A DNA stretch of 64,000 nt from a beta proteobacterium KB13 (GTDB lineage: Bacteria > Pseudomonadota > Gammaproteobacteria > Burkholderiales > Methylophilaceae), in NCBI GenBank assembly GCA_000156155.1, contig DS995299.1:459827-523826 (forward strand), in the 5' to 3' direction. The notes below the pieces were generated by a model, which had not been told where the DNA came from, made no database searches, and saw nothing but the letters and a program-made list of their open reading frames with translations. Made by a program: the position numbers and the translations under genes. Every line of letters starts with the position of its first letter. Position 1 is the first letter of the stretch. This document shows, one piece after another, positions 33,229-42,561 of this stretch.

Positions 33229-33801
33229 ATGAATGAAACTATTAAAAAACACCTCGAAGAACATCAATCTGTATTATCCACCCTTGAGTCTTTAGCACCT
33301 CAGATCGAAACAGTGGCTCGACATATGATTCAGGCCTTACAGAATGACAACGCCATTTTCTGGTGTGGCAATGGCGGCAGCGCCTCAGATGCTCAACATC
33401 TCGCAGGCGAGTTAATAGGTAGATTTATTGGAAATCGAATCCCTCTTAAATCGATTGCACTGACTGTCGGTGGCGCTGAAGGAAGTTGTATTGCAAACGA
33501 TTTTGGTTATGATCAGATATTCTCTCGCCAGGTGGAGGGTCTAGGAGCTAAGGGGGATGTGCTGGTTGGCATAACCACCTCGGGTAACAGTGAGAATGTA
33601 TTAAACGCTCTTGCAGTCGCTAACCAAAAACAGATGACCACCATTGGCTTATTGGGTAAGGGTGGAGGTAAAGCAATATCTTTGGTTAATGAATCGCTTG
33701 TGATTGAATCCAACATAACAGCCCGTATTCAGGAGATGCACATCACCATCGGCCATATTCTATGTGACCTCATTGAAGAAGGACTAAATTTAAAAGCATG
33801 A
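33229..33801 (+). CDS. gmhA: Phosphoheptose (sedoheptulose-7-phosphate) isomerase
   Basis: Converts sedoheptulose 7-phosphate to D-glycero-D-manno-heptose 7-phosphate, the first step to ADP- or GDP-heptose. The SIS domain is evident: [27 protein letters not shown], and the C-terminal [16 protein letters not shown] with the catalytic His/Glu region. An in-frame ATG at 33193 would add 12 residues that do not look conserved; ATG 33229 gives 190 aa, the usual size. The close relative DiaA is an alternative. It overlaps rfbB by 4 nt. GDP-heptose-type genes lie at 49.6-55.2 kb. Confidence 0.88.
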   Translation: MNETIKKHLEEHQSVLSTLESLAPQIETVARHMIQALQNDNAIFWCGNGGSASDAQHLAGELIGRFIGNRIPLKSIALTVGGAEGSCIANDFGYDQIFSRQVEGLGAKGDVLVGITTSGNSENVLNALAVANQKQMTTIGLLGKGGGKAISLVNESLVIESNITARIQEMHITIGHILCDLIEEGLNLKA

Positions 33802-34856
33802 GTATTATCGTCACCGGCGCGGCGGGATTTATCGGCTCTAATTTTGTCCTGAATTGGTTAAATAACAATAACGAAAAGGTCGTTGCTTTGGATAAGTTGA
33901 CTTACGCGGGCAATCTAGAGAATTTAAAATCTGTTGAAACCAAACCCAATTATGTTTTTGTGCAGGGCGACATTGGCGATTCGAAACTAATTGCTGAGAT
34001 ATTTCAAGAACATCAACCCCGCGCGGTTGTCAACTTTGCGGCAGAGAGTCACGTGGATCGATCGATTCATGGACCAGATGACTTTATGCAGACTAATATT
34101 ATTGGCACATATCGCTTGCTAGATGAGGCAAGATCATTTTTTAATGCATTGAACGAGGATGCAAAAAAACAATTCCGCTTCCTGCATGTGTCGACAGACG
34201 AAGTATACGGGACCTTAAGTTCAACCGATCCGGCTTTTAAAGAGACTAACCAATATGAACCCAATAGTCCTTATAGTGCCTCGAAGGCTGCATCAGACCA
34301 TTTGGTCCGTGCTTGGCACCACACCTACGGATTACCTGTGTTGACCACCAACTGCTCCAATAACTACGGACCCTTCCACTTCCCAGAAAAGCTAATCCCG
34401 TTGTGTATCCTCAAGGCCTTGCAAGGCCAGGATCTTCCAATCTATGGCGATGGTCAGCAGATTAGAGACTGGCTTTATGTGGTCGATCACTGCCGGGGGA
34501 TTACGACTGTACTTGAAAAGGGTGTAGTTGGTGAGACTTACAACATCGGCGGTTGGAATGAGAAGACAAACCTGGAAGTCGTGCATGCCCTGTGTGACTT
34601 ATTAGATGAACTCAAACCTCTTGATGACGCTAGGTCTTACCGTGAACAAATCACCTTCATCAAGGATCGGCCTGGACACGATCGACGCTACGCCATTGAT
34701 GCAACCAAGATCTCCAACGAGCTCGGCTGGAAACCGGAAGAGACCTTTGAGACCGGCATCCGTAAAACGGTTCAGTGGTACTTGGATAACCAGGACTGGG
34801 TTACACGCGTGCAGTCGGGTGAGTACCAACACTGGCTCAATAAAAACTATTCATGA
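33798..34856 (+). CDS. rfbB: dTDP-glucose 4,6-dehydratase
   Basis: Second enzyme of dTDP-L-rhamnose synthesis, forming dTDP-4-keto-6-deoxyglucose. The 352-aa SDR has [11 protein letters not shown], the dehydratase signature [16 protein letters not shown] with the catalytic Tyr and Lys, and RDWLYV. It is coupled to gmhA and to rfbD by 4-nt overlaps. Base composition is strikingly GC-rich compared with the region (33 of 60 bases are G or C at 34681-34740), hinting at a different origin or stronger purifying selection. Confidence 0.97.
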   Translation: MSIIVTGAAGFIGSNFVLNWLNNNNEKVVALDKLTYAGNLENLKSVETKPNYVFVQGDIGDSKLIAEIFQEHQPRAVVNFAAESHVDRSIHGPDDFMQTNIIGTYRLLDEARSFFNALNEDAKKQFRFLHVSTDEVYGTLSSTDPAFKETNQYEPNSPYSASKAASDHLVRAWHHTYGLPVLTTNCSNNYGPFHFPEKLIPLCILKALQGQDLPIYGDGQQIRDWLYVVDHCRGITTVLEKGVVGETYNIGGWNEKTNLEVVHALCDLLDELKPLDDARSYREQITFIKDRPGHDRRYAIDATKISNELGWKPEETFETGIRKTVQWYLDNQDWVTRVQSGEYQHWLNKNYS

Positions 34857-35704
34857 AGATCTTAATCACGGGCATCAACGGTCAGGTGGGGCATGCTTTG
34901 ATGCAAGAACTCTCCGAGTATGAACTAATCGGCTTAACAAGACAAGATTGTGATCTGACCAACTTAGACCAAATTAAACAGGTCATCGATAACCACCAAC
35001 CGGACCTGATCATCAACCCCGCGGCATATACGAAAGTGGACCAGGCCGAGGACGAGCCTGAGTTGGCTTTTAAAATAAACCGAGACGTACCCAAGGTGAT
35101 GGCAGAAAAGGCTCGTGAATGTCATATCCCATTCATTCACTTTTCGACCGACTATGTGTTTGATGGAGAAAAAGAAGGATCTTATGTGGAGGATGACCCT
35201 ACCCATCCGTTAGGTGTTTATGGCGAGTCCAAGTGTGCGGGTGAAGAAGCGATCCAAGAGGTGGGTGGTTTAACTTATATCTTTAGAACCAGCTGGGTCT
35301 ATTCAAACATTGGAAATAACTTTTTCCTCACCATGCAAAAACTAAGTCAAAAGCAAGGAGATCATAAGATCGTGGCTGATCAGCATGGTATACCAACCTC
35401 TAGTCAGTTTATTGCCAAACATCTTAAAAGTATTATTCCGCAATTAGATAAAAATAGTATTGGTATCTATCATTTAGTAGCTAATGGAAAATGTTCTTGG
35501 TATGAGTTTGCAAAACAAATTTTTACTCAAACCAATCCCGGATTTAATTTAGAAAAGATACATCCGATATCATCACATGAATATGATACTAAAGTTAAAA
35601 GACCAGCTAACAGCGTGTTAAGTAATGTTAAGATAACGAATACCTTCAATTTAAAATTAAACAATTGGGATAAAGAGCTGGAGGAAGTTATTAATGAAGC
35701 GTAA
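34853..35704 (+). CDS. rfbD: dTDP-4-dehydrorhamnose reductase
   Basis: Reduces dTDP-4-keto-L-rhamnose to dTDP-L-rhamnose with NADPH. The 283-aa SDR has [12 protein letters not shown], the RmlD pattern FSTDYVFDG, and YGESKCAGE with the active Tyr/Lys. The 5' part shares the GC-rich composition of rfbB; after about position 35400 the gene becomes AT-rich like the rest of the cluster, with no break in the reading frame. Overlaps rfbA by 11 nt. Confidence 0.95.
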   Translation: MKILITGINGQVGHALMQELSEYELIGLTRQDCDLTNLDQIKQVIDNHQPDLIINPAAYTKVDQAEDEPELAFKINRDVPKVMAEKARECHIPFIHFSTDYVFDGEKEGSYVEDDPTHPLGVYGESKCAGEEAIQEVGGLTYIFRTSWVYSNIGNNFFLTMQKLSQKQGDHKIVADQHGIPTSSQFIAKHLKSIIPQLDKNSIGIYHLVANGKCSWYEFAKQIFTQTNPGFNLEKIHPISSHEYDTKVKRPANSVLSNVKITNTFNLKLNNWDKELEEVINEA

Positions 35705-36563
35705 GGGTATTATTTTAGCTGGAGGATCTGGCACCAGACTGTACCCAGTCACACACACCATCTCTAAACAGCTACTGCCTATCTACGACAAGCCGATGGT
35801 TTACTATCCTTTATCTACACTTATGTTAGGTGACATCAAAGAGATTTTAATTATATCTACTCCGCAAGATCTGCCTCAGTTTGAAAATTTGTTAGGTGAC
35901 GGTTCTCAATGGGGCCTGAAATTAAGTTACACAGCACAACCAAATCCAGACGGCCTCGCTCAGGCATTCCTCTTAGGAGAGGATTTTATTGGCGATGATG
36001 TATCTACGCTGATCTTAGGAGACAATATTTTTTATGGGCACGATCTTGAACATTTACTACACTCTGCAAACACAAGAGAATCAGGCGCTACTGTCTTTGC
36101 ATACCATGTGAATGATCCAGAGCGTTACGGGGTCGCAGAATTTAATTCTGATAATCAAGTCATCAGCTTAGAAGAAAAGCCGAATCAACCGAAGTCTAAT
36201 TATGCGGTGACGGGCCTATACTTTTACGACCAAAAGGTAGTCGAATTGGCTAGCAATCTTAAACCATCCGCACGAGGGGAGTTGGAAATTACAGATCTAA
36301 ATAAATTGTATCTAGATAAGAGTGAACTATTTGTAGAAATGATGGATCGCGGTTATGCTTGGCTTGATACCGGAACGCATGATAGCTTATTAGATGCGGG
36401 ACAATTTATCTCCACCATTGAAAATAGACAAGGACTCAAGGTGGCATGTCCAGAAGAAATCGCTTTCCGTAAAAAATGGATTACCAAAACTGATTTACAA
36501 AACTTAGCGAAACCATTACTCAAGAATCAATACGGTGAGTACCTATTAAAACTAATAAAATAA
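35694..36563 (+). CDS. rfbA: Glucose-1-phosphate thymidylyltransferase
   Basis: Makes dTDP-glucose from dTTP and glucose 1-phosphate. The 289 aa match RmlA. The signature [17 protein letters not shown] is at the N-terminus, followed by [15 protein letters not shown] and [11 protein letters not shown]. The ATG lies inside the end of rfbD, and rfbC begins one base after its stop, so all four rhamnose genes form one block in the order B-D-A-C. Confidence 0.97.
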   Translation: MKRKGIILAGGSGTRLYPVTHTISKQLLPIYDKPMVYYPLSTLMLGDIKEILIISTPQDLPQFENLLGDGSQWGLKLSYTAQPNPDGLAQAFLLGEDFIGDDVSTLILGDNIFYGHDLEHLLHSANTRESGATVFAYHVNDPERYGVAEFNSDNQVISLEEKPNQPKSNYAVTGLYFYDQKVVELASNLKPSARGELEITDLNKLYLDKSELFVEMMDRGYAWLDTGTHDSLLDAGQFISTIENRQGLKVACPEEIAFRKKWITKTDLQNLAKPLLKNQYGEYLLKLIK

Positions 36564-36564
36564 T

Positions 36565-37089
36565 ATGAAAGTGACTTCCTTAAAAATTCCTGAAGTAAAG
36601 CTGATTGAGCCTGATGTGTTTGAAGATGAGAGAGGATTTTTTTACGAATCATTTAATCAACATGAATTTAATAATGCAATTGGTCAAGAAATTAGTTTTG
36701 TTCAAGATAACCAATCTAAATCTAAAAAAGGAGTTTTACGAGGCCTTCATTATCAAAAATCACCTTTTTCACAAGGAAAGCTTGTTCGAGTTATTTCGGG
36801 TCAAGTTTTTGATGTTGCAGTAGATATTAGAGAGGGTTCAGAAACATATGGAAATTGGGTTGCAGAAGTGCTCACTGGAGAGAACAAAAAACAACTTTGG
36901 ATTCCGGAAGGTTTTGCACATGGTTTTCTGAGCTTGGAAAACGATACAGTCTTTTCTTATAAGGTCAGCAATTATTACAGTAGTTACCACGAAGTATCAA
37001 TTAATCCTTTTTTAAAAGAATTTTCAATTACCTGGCCCCAATTAGATTATTTATTATCAGATAAAGATTTAAAAGCTTGTGATTTATAA
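36565..37089 (+). CDS. rfbC: dTDP-4-dehydrorhamnose 3,5-epimerase
   Basis: Epimerises dTDP-4-keto-6-deoxyglucose at C3 and C5. The 174-aa cupin contains VLRGLHYQKSPFSQGKLV with the active-site His, FDVAVDIREGS, and WIPEGFAHGFLSLE. Length is slightly below the usual 180 or so. It overlaps the following membrane-protein gene by 11 nt, joining rhamnose synthesis to glycan assembly. Confidence 0.95.
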   Translation: MKVTSLKIPEVKLIEPDVFEDERGFFYESFNQHEFNNAIGQEISFVQDNQSKSKKGVLRGLHYQKSPFSQGKLVRVISGQVFDVAVDIREGSETYGNWVAEVLTGENKKQLWIPEGFAHGFLSLENDTVFSYKVSNYYSSYHEVSINPFLKEFSITWPQLDYLLSDKDLKACDL

Positions 37090-38485
37090 AAAAAATTTCT
37101 TCAAAACAAAACAAAATATATATTTGATTATTTTTTTTATTTTTAGCTTTTTTGAAATATTTTTAAATAATACCTATTTCAACAAGGACGCAGCGCTTTA
37201 TTTAGCACAATCACACACTTTTTTAAATAACGGATATCAGAAATCGCTAGAAGTATATAATTGGCCATTTTATTCAATATTCATTGCATTATTCTCTAAG
37301 GCATTTTCATTAGATTTAACTATAGGGGTGAAATGTTTTAATCTCATTACAATTAACTTATTATTTTTTGTCTTATTGAAATTAAATAGAAATATTCACA
37401 AAACAAAGAATTTAGACTTTTTTCTTTTAATTTCTTTTTTATTTTTTTATAGGTATGCAGATAATTACCTAAATTTTGTAATTAGAGACCATGGTTTTTT
37501 ACTTTTTGTTTTTTTATATATTTACTTTCAATTTTTATATATTGATAGTTTGGATAATAAAAAAAATAATAATAAATATCTTTTTTATGCGCTCATATCA
37601 ATTTTTCTAGCATTTTTATTCAGGCATGAGGCGATCCTTTTTTTGATTAGTTTATTTTTTATATATAAAAATTTTTATAAGATAAATTTAAATAAAATTT
37701 TTTTTTCTACTTTGGTACTTTTAGTGACTCTATTTTATGTATCAATACAATTGGAGTCATTTAAGGTTTATGAATATTATGAGAGAGCTATTACTTTATT
37801 TTTTAATTTAGGAAGAGAGATATCAGGTTCAGAAAATATTTTCCCCCTATCTTACCTTCAGGGTAGTTCCGGATTATTTTTAATACCTGCATTTATAATG
37901 ATTTTTATAATTAAATTTATGTCATTAGTGGGTTTTTTAAATGTTTTTTTTATTTATCCATTCAAAGTCAATTTTAATAGTTTAAAAGTCCAAATTTTTT
38001 CATCTGTTGTTGTAATTTACTTTGCCCTGATTTTACTAAATTTTATTTCCACTTATGTTATTACTGGCAGATATTTGCTTTTTCTTGGTTTTATTATTTT
38101 ATTTTTAACCTCACCTAATTTAAAAATTTTTTATGATTATCTTTCAAAACCCTTTAAGATCTCATTTTTAGTATTTGTAGCATTGTTTGCTTTATATATT
38201 TTATTTAATACTAAAAAGGTAAGTGATGAGTTTGAAGCGGTTACATGGGTAAATAATAACCTCCATGGGAGTTCTGTTTTTTACAATCAACCAAGAATGA
38301 ATCTTTACTCTAATAATTACCTGTATACAAAGCAGGAGGATATTGATTATTCCAATCTTCATAACAGCGAGTATGATTATTTTGTTATAAAATTTTATTC
38401 AACACAGGATCAAACTAGTGTTGAATTAAATAATCTTAAGCTAATTAAAAAAATATCAGAAAAAATAAGAATTTATGCAAAGTAA
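37079..38485 (+). CDS. Multi-pass membrane protein, probable GT-C glycosyltransferase
   Basis: A 468-aa inner-membrane protein with about 11 helices and a short soluble tail. FNKDAALYLAQSH in the first external loop supplies the acidic residue expected in GT39-like GT-C enzymes, and FVIRDHGFLLFVF and FLFRHEAILFL follow the same plan. DNA here is extremely AT-rich (13 of 60 bases G or C at 37621-37680). It overlaps both neighbours, so it belongs to the rfbC-wecA-like run. A polymerase role cannot be excluded; O-antigen polymerases look similar at this level. Confidence 0.6.
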   Translation: MIYKKNFFKTKQNIYLIIFFIFSFFEIFLNNTYFNKDAALYLAQSHTFLNNGYQKSLEVYNWPFYSIFIALFSKAFSLDLTIGVKCFNLITINLLFFVLLKLNRNIHKTKNLDFFLLISFLFFYRYADNYLNFVIRDHGFLLFVFLYIYFQFLYIDSLDNKKNNNKYLFYALISIFLAFLFRHEAILFLISLFFIYKNFYKINLNKIFFSTLVLLVTLFYVSIQLESFKVYEYYERAITLFFNLGREISGSENIFPLSYLQGSSGLFLIPAFIMIFIIKFMSLVGFLNVFFIYPFKVNFNSLKVQIFSSVVVIYFALILLNFISTYVITGRYLLFLGFIILFLTSPNLKIFYDYLSKPFKISFLVFVALFALYILFNTKKVSDEFEAVTWVNNNLHGSSVFYNQPRMNLYSNNYLYTKQEDIDYSNLHNSEYDYFVIKFYSTQDQTSVELNNLKLIKKISEKIRIYAK

Positions 38486-39482
38486 TATTTTTGTTCTATT
38501 ATTGATTTCCTTATTGATAAATTTGATTTTTATTAAATTTAACTTTCTAAAAAAGGATTATGATAATCCTCAAAAAATACATACTGGATATATACCGAAA
38601 TTAGGCGGTATTTCTATAATATTTTTTAATTTCTTAATTACTAATTCAATGGGCTATGTGTTGATTTTTTTACCACTGTTTATCGCTTCCTTATATGAAG
38701 ATATAAATAATCAAGGCAATATTAACATTAGATTTATATGCACTTTGATTGTTTCAGTTTTATTTTGTGTCTATTTTGAAACAATTCAACAGATCGACAC
38801 GCCTGTTCTCTCTGGTTTAATGAGCTATCATTTTTTTGCAGTCATCCTTACAACAATTGCTATAGCTTCAATTACTCAATGTTTTAATTTAATTGATGGT
38901 CTCAACGGACAAACAGTATTTAATTTTTGCTTAATCGTATTAAGTCTTCTACTCTTTGAAAAATTTGATGGTAATACTGATCAAGTTTATTTTTATTTAT
39001 ATTTCTTACTTTCCTGTCTTCCTTTCATAATATTAAACTTTCCTTTTGGTAAAATTTTTCTAGGTGATCACGGAGCTTATTTTTTGGGGTTTCTTGCTGC
39101 AATTCTCGTAGTTGAGTTCTTTAATTCCCATCAAGAATTATTTTCATGGAATGCAATTCTTATATTAATTTATCCAATTTTTGAACTTTTGTTTACTATT
39201 TCAAGGCGCTTTATTAATGGAAAAAAAGTTTTATCACCTGATACGTTTCATATCCATTCGCTGATCTATAAAATTGTAAGTGAAAGGTTAAGATTTAAAA
39301 ACACCTTTAAAAATTCAATTTCAACAATTATATTATTACCTTTATACATTTATGGACCAATTTCTTTTCTTATTTTTAATGACAGTTTTAATGTGGTTTT
39401 ACTTTTAGTTTTGTCTTACTGTTTAATCTATTCTTTTCTATATTTTATTTTATTTAAACTTACAAGAGATTATTCCCTATGA
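38475..39482 (+). CDS. WecA/MraY-family polyprenyl-phosphate sugar-1-phosphate transferase
   Basis: Starts a lipid-linked glycan by moving a (probably N-acetylhexosamine) sugar phosphate to undecaprenyl phosphate. A 335-aa protein with about ten helices. It shows HTGYIPKLGGISI, FNLIDGLNGQTV with the catalytic acidic cluster, FLGDHGAYFLG (metal-binding Asp), and DTFHIHSLIYK corresponding to the HIHH motif, with its last His replaced by Ser. Coupled to the next GT2 gene through ATGA overlap. This is the only clear initiating enzyme seen in the window. Confidence 0.88.
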   Translation: MQSNIFVLLLISLLINLIFIKFNFLKKDYDNPQKIHTGYIPKLGGISIIFFNFLITNSMGYVLIFLPLFIASLYEDINNQGNINIRFICTLIVSVLFCVYFETIQQIDTPVLSGLMSYHFFAVILTTIAIASITQCFNLIDGLNGQTVFNFCLIVLSLLLFEKFDGNTDQVYFYLYFLLSCLPFIILNFPFGKIFLGDHGAYFLGFLAAILVVEFFNSHQELFSWNAILILIYPIFELLFTISRRFINGKKVLSPDTFHIHSLIYKIVSERLRFKNTFKNSISTIILLPLYIYGPISFLIFNDSFNVVLLLVLSYCLIYSFLYFILFKLTRDYSL

Positions 39483-40192
39483 AACAAGATAAGATTTTTT
39501 TGAGTATAGTCATACCATGTTTTAATGAAGAAAAAACACTCAAAGATATAGTTGAGAAAGTAATTTGTAATACAAAAAAATATAGAATTGAAATTTTAAT
39601 TGTCGATGACTTTTCAACGGATAATTCAATTAAAGTCATAAATAATTTACAAAAAAAATATAAATTTATTAGGCTGTTGGCACATAATAATAACCAAGGT
39701 AAAGGCGCAGCATTAAGAACTGGTTTTAACAATTTGTCAGATTCTGACATTACCATAATTCAAGATGCTGACCTGGAATATGACCCATCTGAATATGAAA
39801 AATTAATCGAGCCAATTATCAAAAAAAATTCCGATGTAGTTTATGGATCGAGATTTTTATCTGGATCTGAAAGAAGGGTACTTTATTTTTGGCATAGATA
39901 TGCAAATGGACTTTTAACTTTTTTATCAAATGTTTTTACCAATTTGAATTTAACTGACATGGAAACCTGTTATAAAGTCTTTAAAACAAAAATACTTAAA
40001 CAAATTACCATAGAGGAAAATAGATTTGGTATCGAACCAGAAATTACTGCAAAAATATCCAAAATGAATTTAGTTATCTATGAAGTTGGTATTTCTTATC
40101 ATGGCAGGACTTATGAAGAAGGTAAAAAGATAGGTCTTAAGGATGCTTTCAGGGCATTATTTTGTATTTTAAAGTACAACATTTTTAGATGA
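39479..40192 (+). CDS. DPM1-like family 2 glycosyltransferase
   Basis: A 237-aa GT-A enzyme: IPCFNEEKTL, VDDFSTDNS, the metal-binding IQDADLEYDPSEY and VVYGSRFLSG, then MLE-type C-terminal segment EITAKISKM and YHGRTYEEGKKI. No transmembrane helices. This group makes polyprenyl-phosphate sugars. ATGA overlaps on both sides join it to the WecA-like gene and to a GtrA gene, making a GtrB/GtrA-like pair. Confidence 0.88.
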   Translation: MKQDKIFLSIVIPCFNEEKTLKDIVEKVICNTKKYRIEILIVDDFSTDNSIKVINNLQKKYKFIRLLAHNNNQGKGAALRTGFNNLSDSDITIIQDADLEYDPSEYEKLIEPIIKKNSDVVYGSRFLSGSERRVLYFWHRYANGLLTFLSNVFTNLNLTDMETCYKVFKTKILKQITIEENRFGIEPEITAKISKMNLVIYEVGISYHGRTYEEGKKIGLKDAFRALFCILKYNIFR

Positions 40193-40566
40193 TAGATATC
40201 TCTTTTATTAAATATGGATTCGTTGGCGGTTTATGTTTTGGTGTCGATTTTATAATTTTTTATTCACTTATAGAATTTTTTGACTACAGCTGGTATTTCT
40301 CACTAACCTTATCATTCATAATTGCAACTTACTTAAATTATTTCTTATCTAGAAAATTTGTTTTTATTAAAAGTTTTACCCGAAAAAAACAAAGCCAAAT
40401 TTTTTTAACTTTTGCTGTAAGTTTTTTTACATTAGGTTTTAATTACACTATTATATTCGTTAGCCATGAGTCGTTTGGTTTGAACATATATTTATCAAAA
40501 TTTATTTCAATTTTTTTTGGTTTTATTATTAATTATCTAGTCAGAAAGAAAATAATATTTGTATGA
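40189..40566 (+). CDS. GtrA-family membrane protein
   Basis: A 125-aa protein with four helices; FIKYGFVGGLCFGVDFIIFY at the start and FIINYLVRKKIIF at the end are typical of GtrA. It probably assists flipping of the polyprenyl-linked sugar made by the preceding GT2. ATGA overlaps link it to both neighbours. Confidence 0.85.
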   Translation: MIDISFIKYGFVGGLCFGVDFIIFYSLIEFFDYSWYFSLTLSFIIATYLNYFLSRKFVFIKSFTRKKQSQIFLTFAVSFFTLGFNYTIIFVSHESFGLNIYLSKFISIFFGFIINYLVRKKIIFV

Positions 40567-41885
40567 CCACATTTAATGTAGTAATTTTAGATGCCTATAA
40601 ACCTTCTAGATACAGAATCTCAAAAGACACTTGTGGAGGGTATGGAACAGAGAATGATTTTGGATATGGGTTTATTCCAAACATGCTCTCTTTTGTTGCA
40701 AAGCATTCATTGTTTTGGTCTCCCTTGGCTGTTTTAAATCTCATTAGTGAGTTCAAAAATAATAATCTTTTTGATACTACTTATACATCAAATCCAGAAT
40801 CTATTGGTGAATCCACAGATTACCTATTCATTTCTAGCTCTATAGTATGTTGTAATTATGAACTTGAAGTTGTTAAAAAAATTAAACAAAACTTCCCTAA
40901 AATAAAAATATTTGCCTTTGGGTCTTTTGTTGATTTCTATAAAGATAGATATTTGGAGCTCGGTGCCGCAGTAATTATTGGTGAGCCAGAATTTCTTTTT
41001 CAAAATTATAAGATTGATAGTAAAAATCTAAATTTATTATTTGCAAATAAAATTATTAGCATTACAAAAAGAGACCCAAACAATCTTGCTCCACCTTTGT
41101 GGTCTACTGAGACAGATGTTCATTCAAAAAACTTTTTATTTGGGTATAAGAATGGGTATGCCCCAATTATCGCAACGAGAGGATGTCCATACAGTTGTTA
41201 TGAGTACTGTGTGTATCCTCTCCAACAGGGAAGAAAGATTAATGCAGCCGATCCCGAAAAAATTATTTCTGATATTGAATTTATTAATACGAATACGAAA
41301 ATTAAAAATTTTGTTTACAGAGACCCAGTTTTTTCAATTAATCGTAAATATACAGATCAATTAGTATCAGCAATGAGTAAATTGGAAAATAAATATGAAT
41401 TTACCATTGAAACTCATCTGAATAATATTGATTCGCAGCTTGCAGAAGATTTTAGTAATGCAAATATCAAGTGGGTAAAATTTGGAATTGAATCAGCAAT
41501 TGATGATGTTAAAAGCAATGTAAATAGATATTCTCTAAATAATGATGATCAATTTAAGAGGGTTGAGTACTGTAGAAATAATAAGATCAAAACAGTGGCT
41601 ATGTATATTCTTTGCCAGCCGGATGACAACTTTGAAACGCATCGCAAAACAATTGAATATGCTAAATTACTCAGAACAAATTTAGCTCAATTTAGTATTT
41701 TTACACCATATCCAGGAACCCCATATTATAAAAAAAACAAGGACTTGATTAATGATTTTGATTTCGAAAACTTTAATCAATATAATTTGGTATTTAAGCA
41801 TAATATATTTAATAAAGATTCTGCAAAAAGAGAGCTTGGAAAGGCTTACAGTAAATATTATTTAAATAAATTAAAGGTATGGTAA
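40563..41885 (+). CDS. Radical SAM protein with unusual CX3CX3C cluster motif
   Basis: A 440-aa protein. An N-terminal alpha/beta domain of about 180 residues looks like the cobalamin-binding-like domain of B12-type radical SAM enzymes (DYLFISSSIVCC, KIFAFGSF). A radical SAM barrel follows. The cluster motif reads GCPYSCYEYC, giving CX3CX3C rather than the standard CX3CX2C. Downstream elements are normal: WVKFGIESAIDD, and FTPYPGTPYY near the end. It sits in a polysaccharide operon, so a radical modification of a sugar or lipid carrier is possible. The substrate is unknown. Confidence 0.8.
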   Translation: MTTFNVVILDAYKPSRYRISKDTCGGYGTENDFGYGFIPNMLSFVAKHSLFWSPLAVLNLISEFKNNNLFDTTYTSNPESIGESTDYLFISSSIVCCNYELEVVKKIKQNFPKIKIFAFGSFVDFYKDRYLELGAAVIIGEPEFLFQNYKIDSKNLNLLFANKIISITKRDPNNLAPPLWSTETDVHSKNFLFGYKNGYAPIIATRGCPYSCYEYCVYPLQQGRKINAADPEKIISDIEFINTNTKIKNFVYRDPVFSINRKYTDQLVSAMSKLENKYEFTIETHLNNIDSQLAEDFSNANIKWVKFGIESAIDDVKSNVNRYSLNNDDQFKRVEYCRNNKIKTVAMYILCQPDDNFETHRKTIEYAKLLRTNLAQFSIFTPYPGTPYYKKNKDLINDFDFENFNQYNLVFKHNIFNKDSAKRELGKAYSKYYLNKLKVW

Positions 41886-42561
41886 AAAAAAAATACTGAT
41901 ATTTGGCGCTTCATCCCCAATCGCTGTTGAGCTCATTAGGATATTTCACCAATCCGATAAAAATGATTATCACTTTACTCTTTTTACAACTAATCCTGAT
42001 AAGCTCAGAAATATTTTAAATTACTTAAAAGAAATTGATTTTACAATTCAAATTTGGGACCCATCCAAAGAATTAAATCCATTTTTGAAAATTTATTCAG
42101 GTATAAGTATCGATAAAATATTCTTATTTCATTGCCTACCAGAATCTAAACTTCATACTGTTTCTGAAAAAATTTTTTTTAGCGTTAATAGTCATTCTCA
42201 TATTGAAATTATAAAAACTCTATATCCCAGTACTTTAAGGTTTTATTTCATCAGTTCAGTGTTGAGTAATTTAAATTTAAAGCATAAATCGAATTACTCT
42301 TACTCAAAAAAAATTGTAGAGGATTTTATTCGTAAAAATAATTATATAAAATGTAAGATACTTAGATTAGGGCCAATCAATTCAGGTTTTGATGATCCAG
42401 CATTCAAAATTCTAGGTTGTTCAATATTTTATGCCTCAAAGAAGATTTATTCTAAACTTAATGAGCCATCACAGATTTACACAATTCCTATTTATTGGAA
42501 TTTAGTAAATATATTAGTTAAAACCTTAACTTCTTTTCGAAATTTATTAACAAAGAAATAA
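41879..42561 (+). pseudogene. Frameshifted SDR-family protein gene (A10 tract at the start)
   Basis: The open frame continues from an N-terminal KKKILIFGASSPIAVELIR (nucleotide-binding fold) to KTLTSFRNLLTKK, about 226 residues with an apparent Tyr-x3-Lys in YSYSKKIVED. The natural start is the ATG at 41879 overlapping the stop of the radical SAM gene. After ATGGT the DNA has ten A residues (41884-41893), which puts that ATG out of frame; eleven or eight would restore it. No ATG, GTG or TTG occurs in frame until a TTG at 42085, which would lose the cofactor domain. Slippage, phase variation, decay or a base-calling error are all possible. Confidence 0.7.

Noticed and set aside
42085-42561. 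A 158-aa frame from a TTG as an independent small gene
   Set aside because: The frame and recognisable protein continue upstream to the A10 tract at 41884; this is the 3' part of the frameshifted SDR gene.
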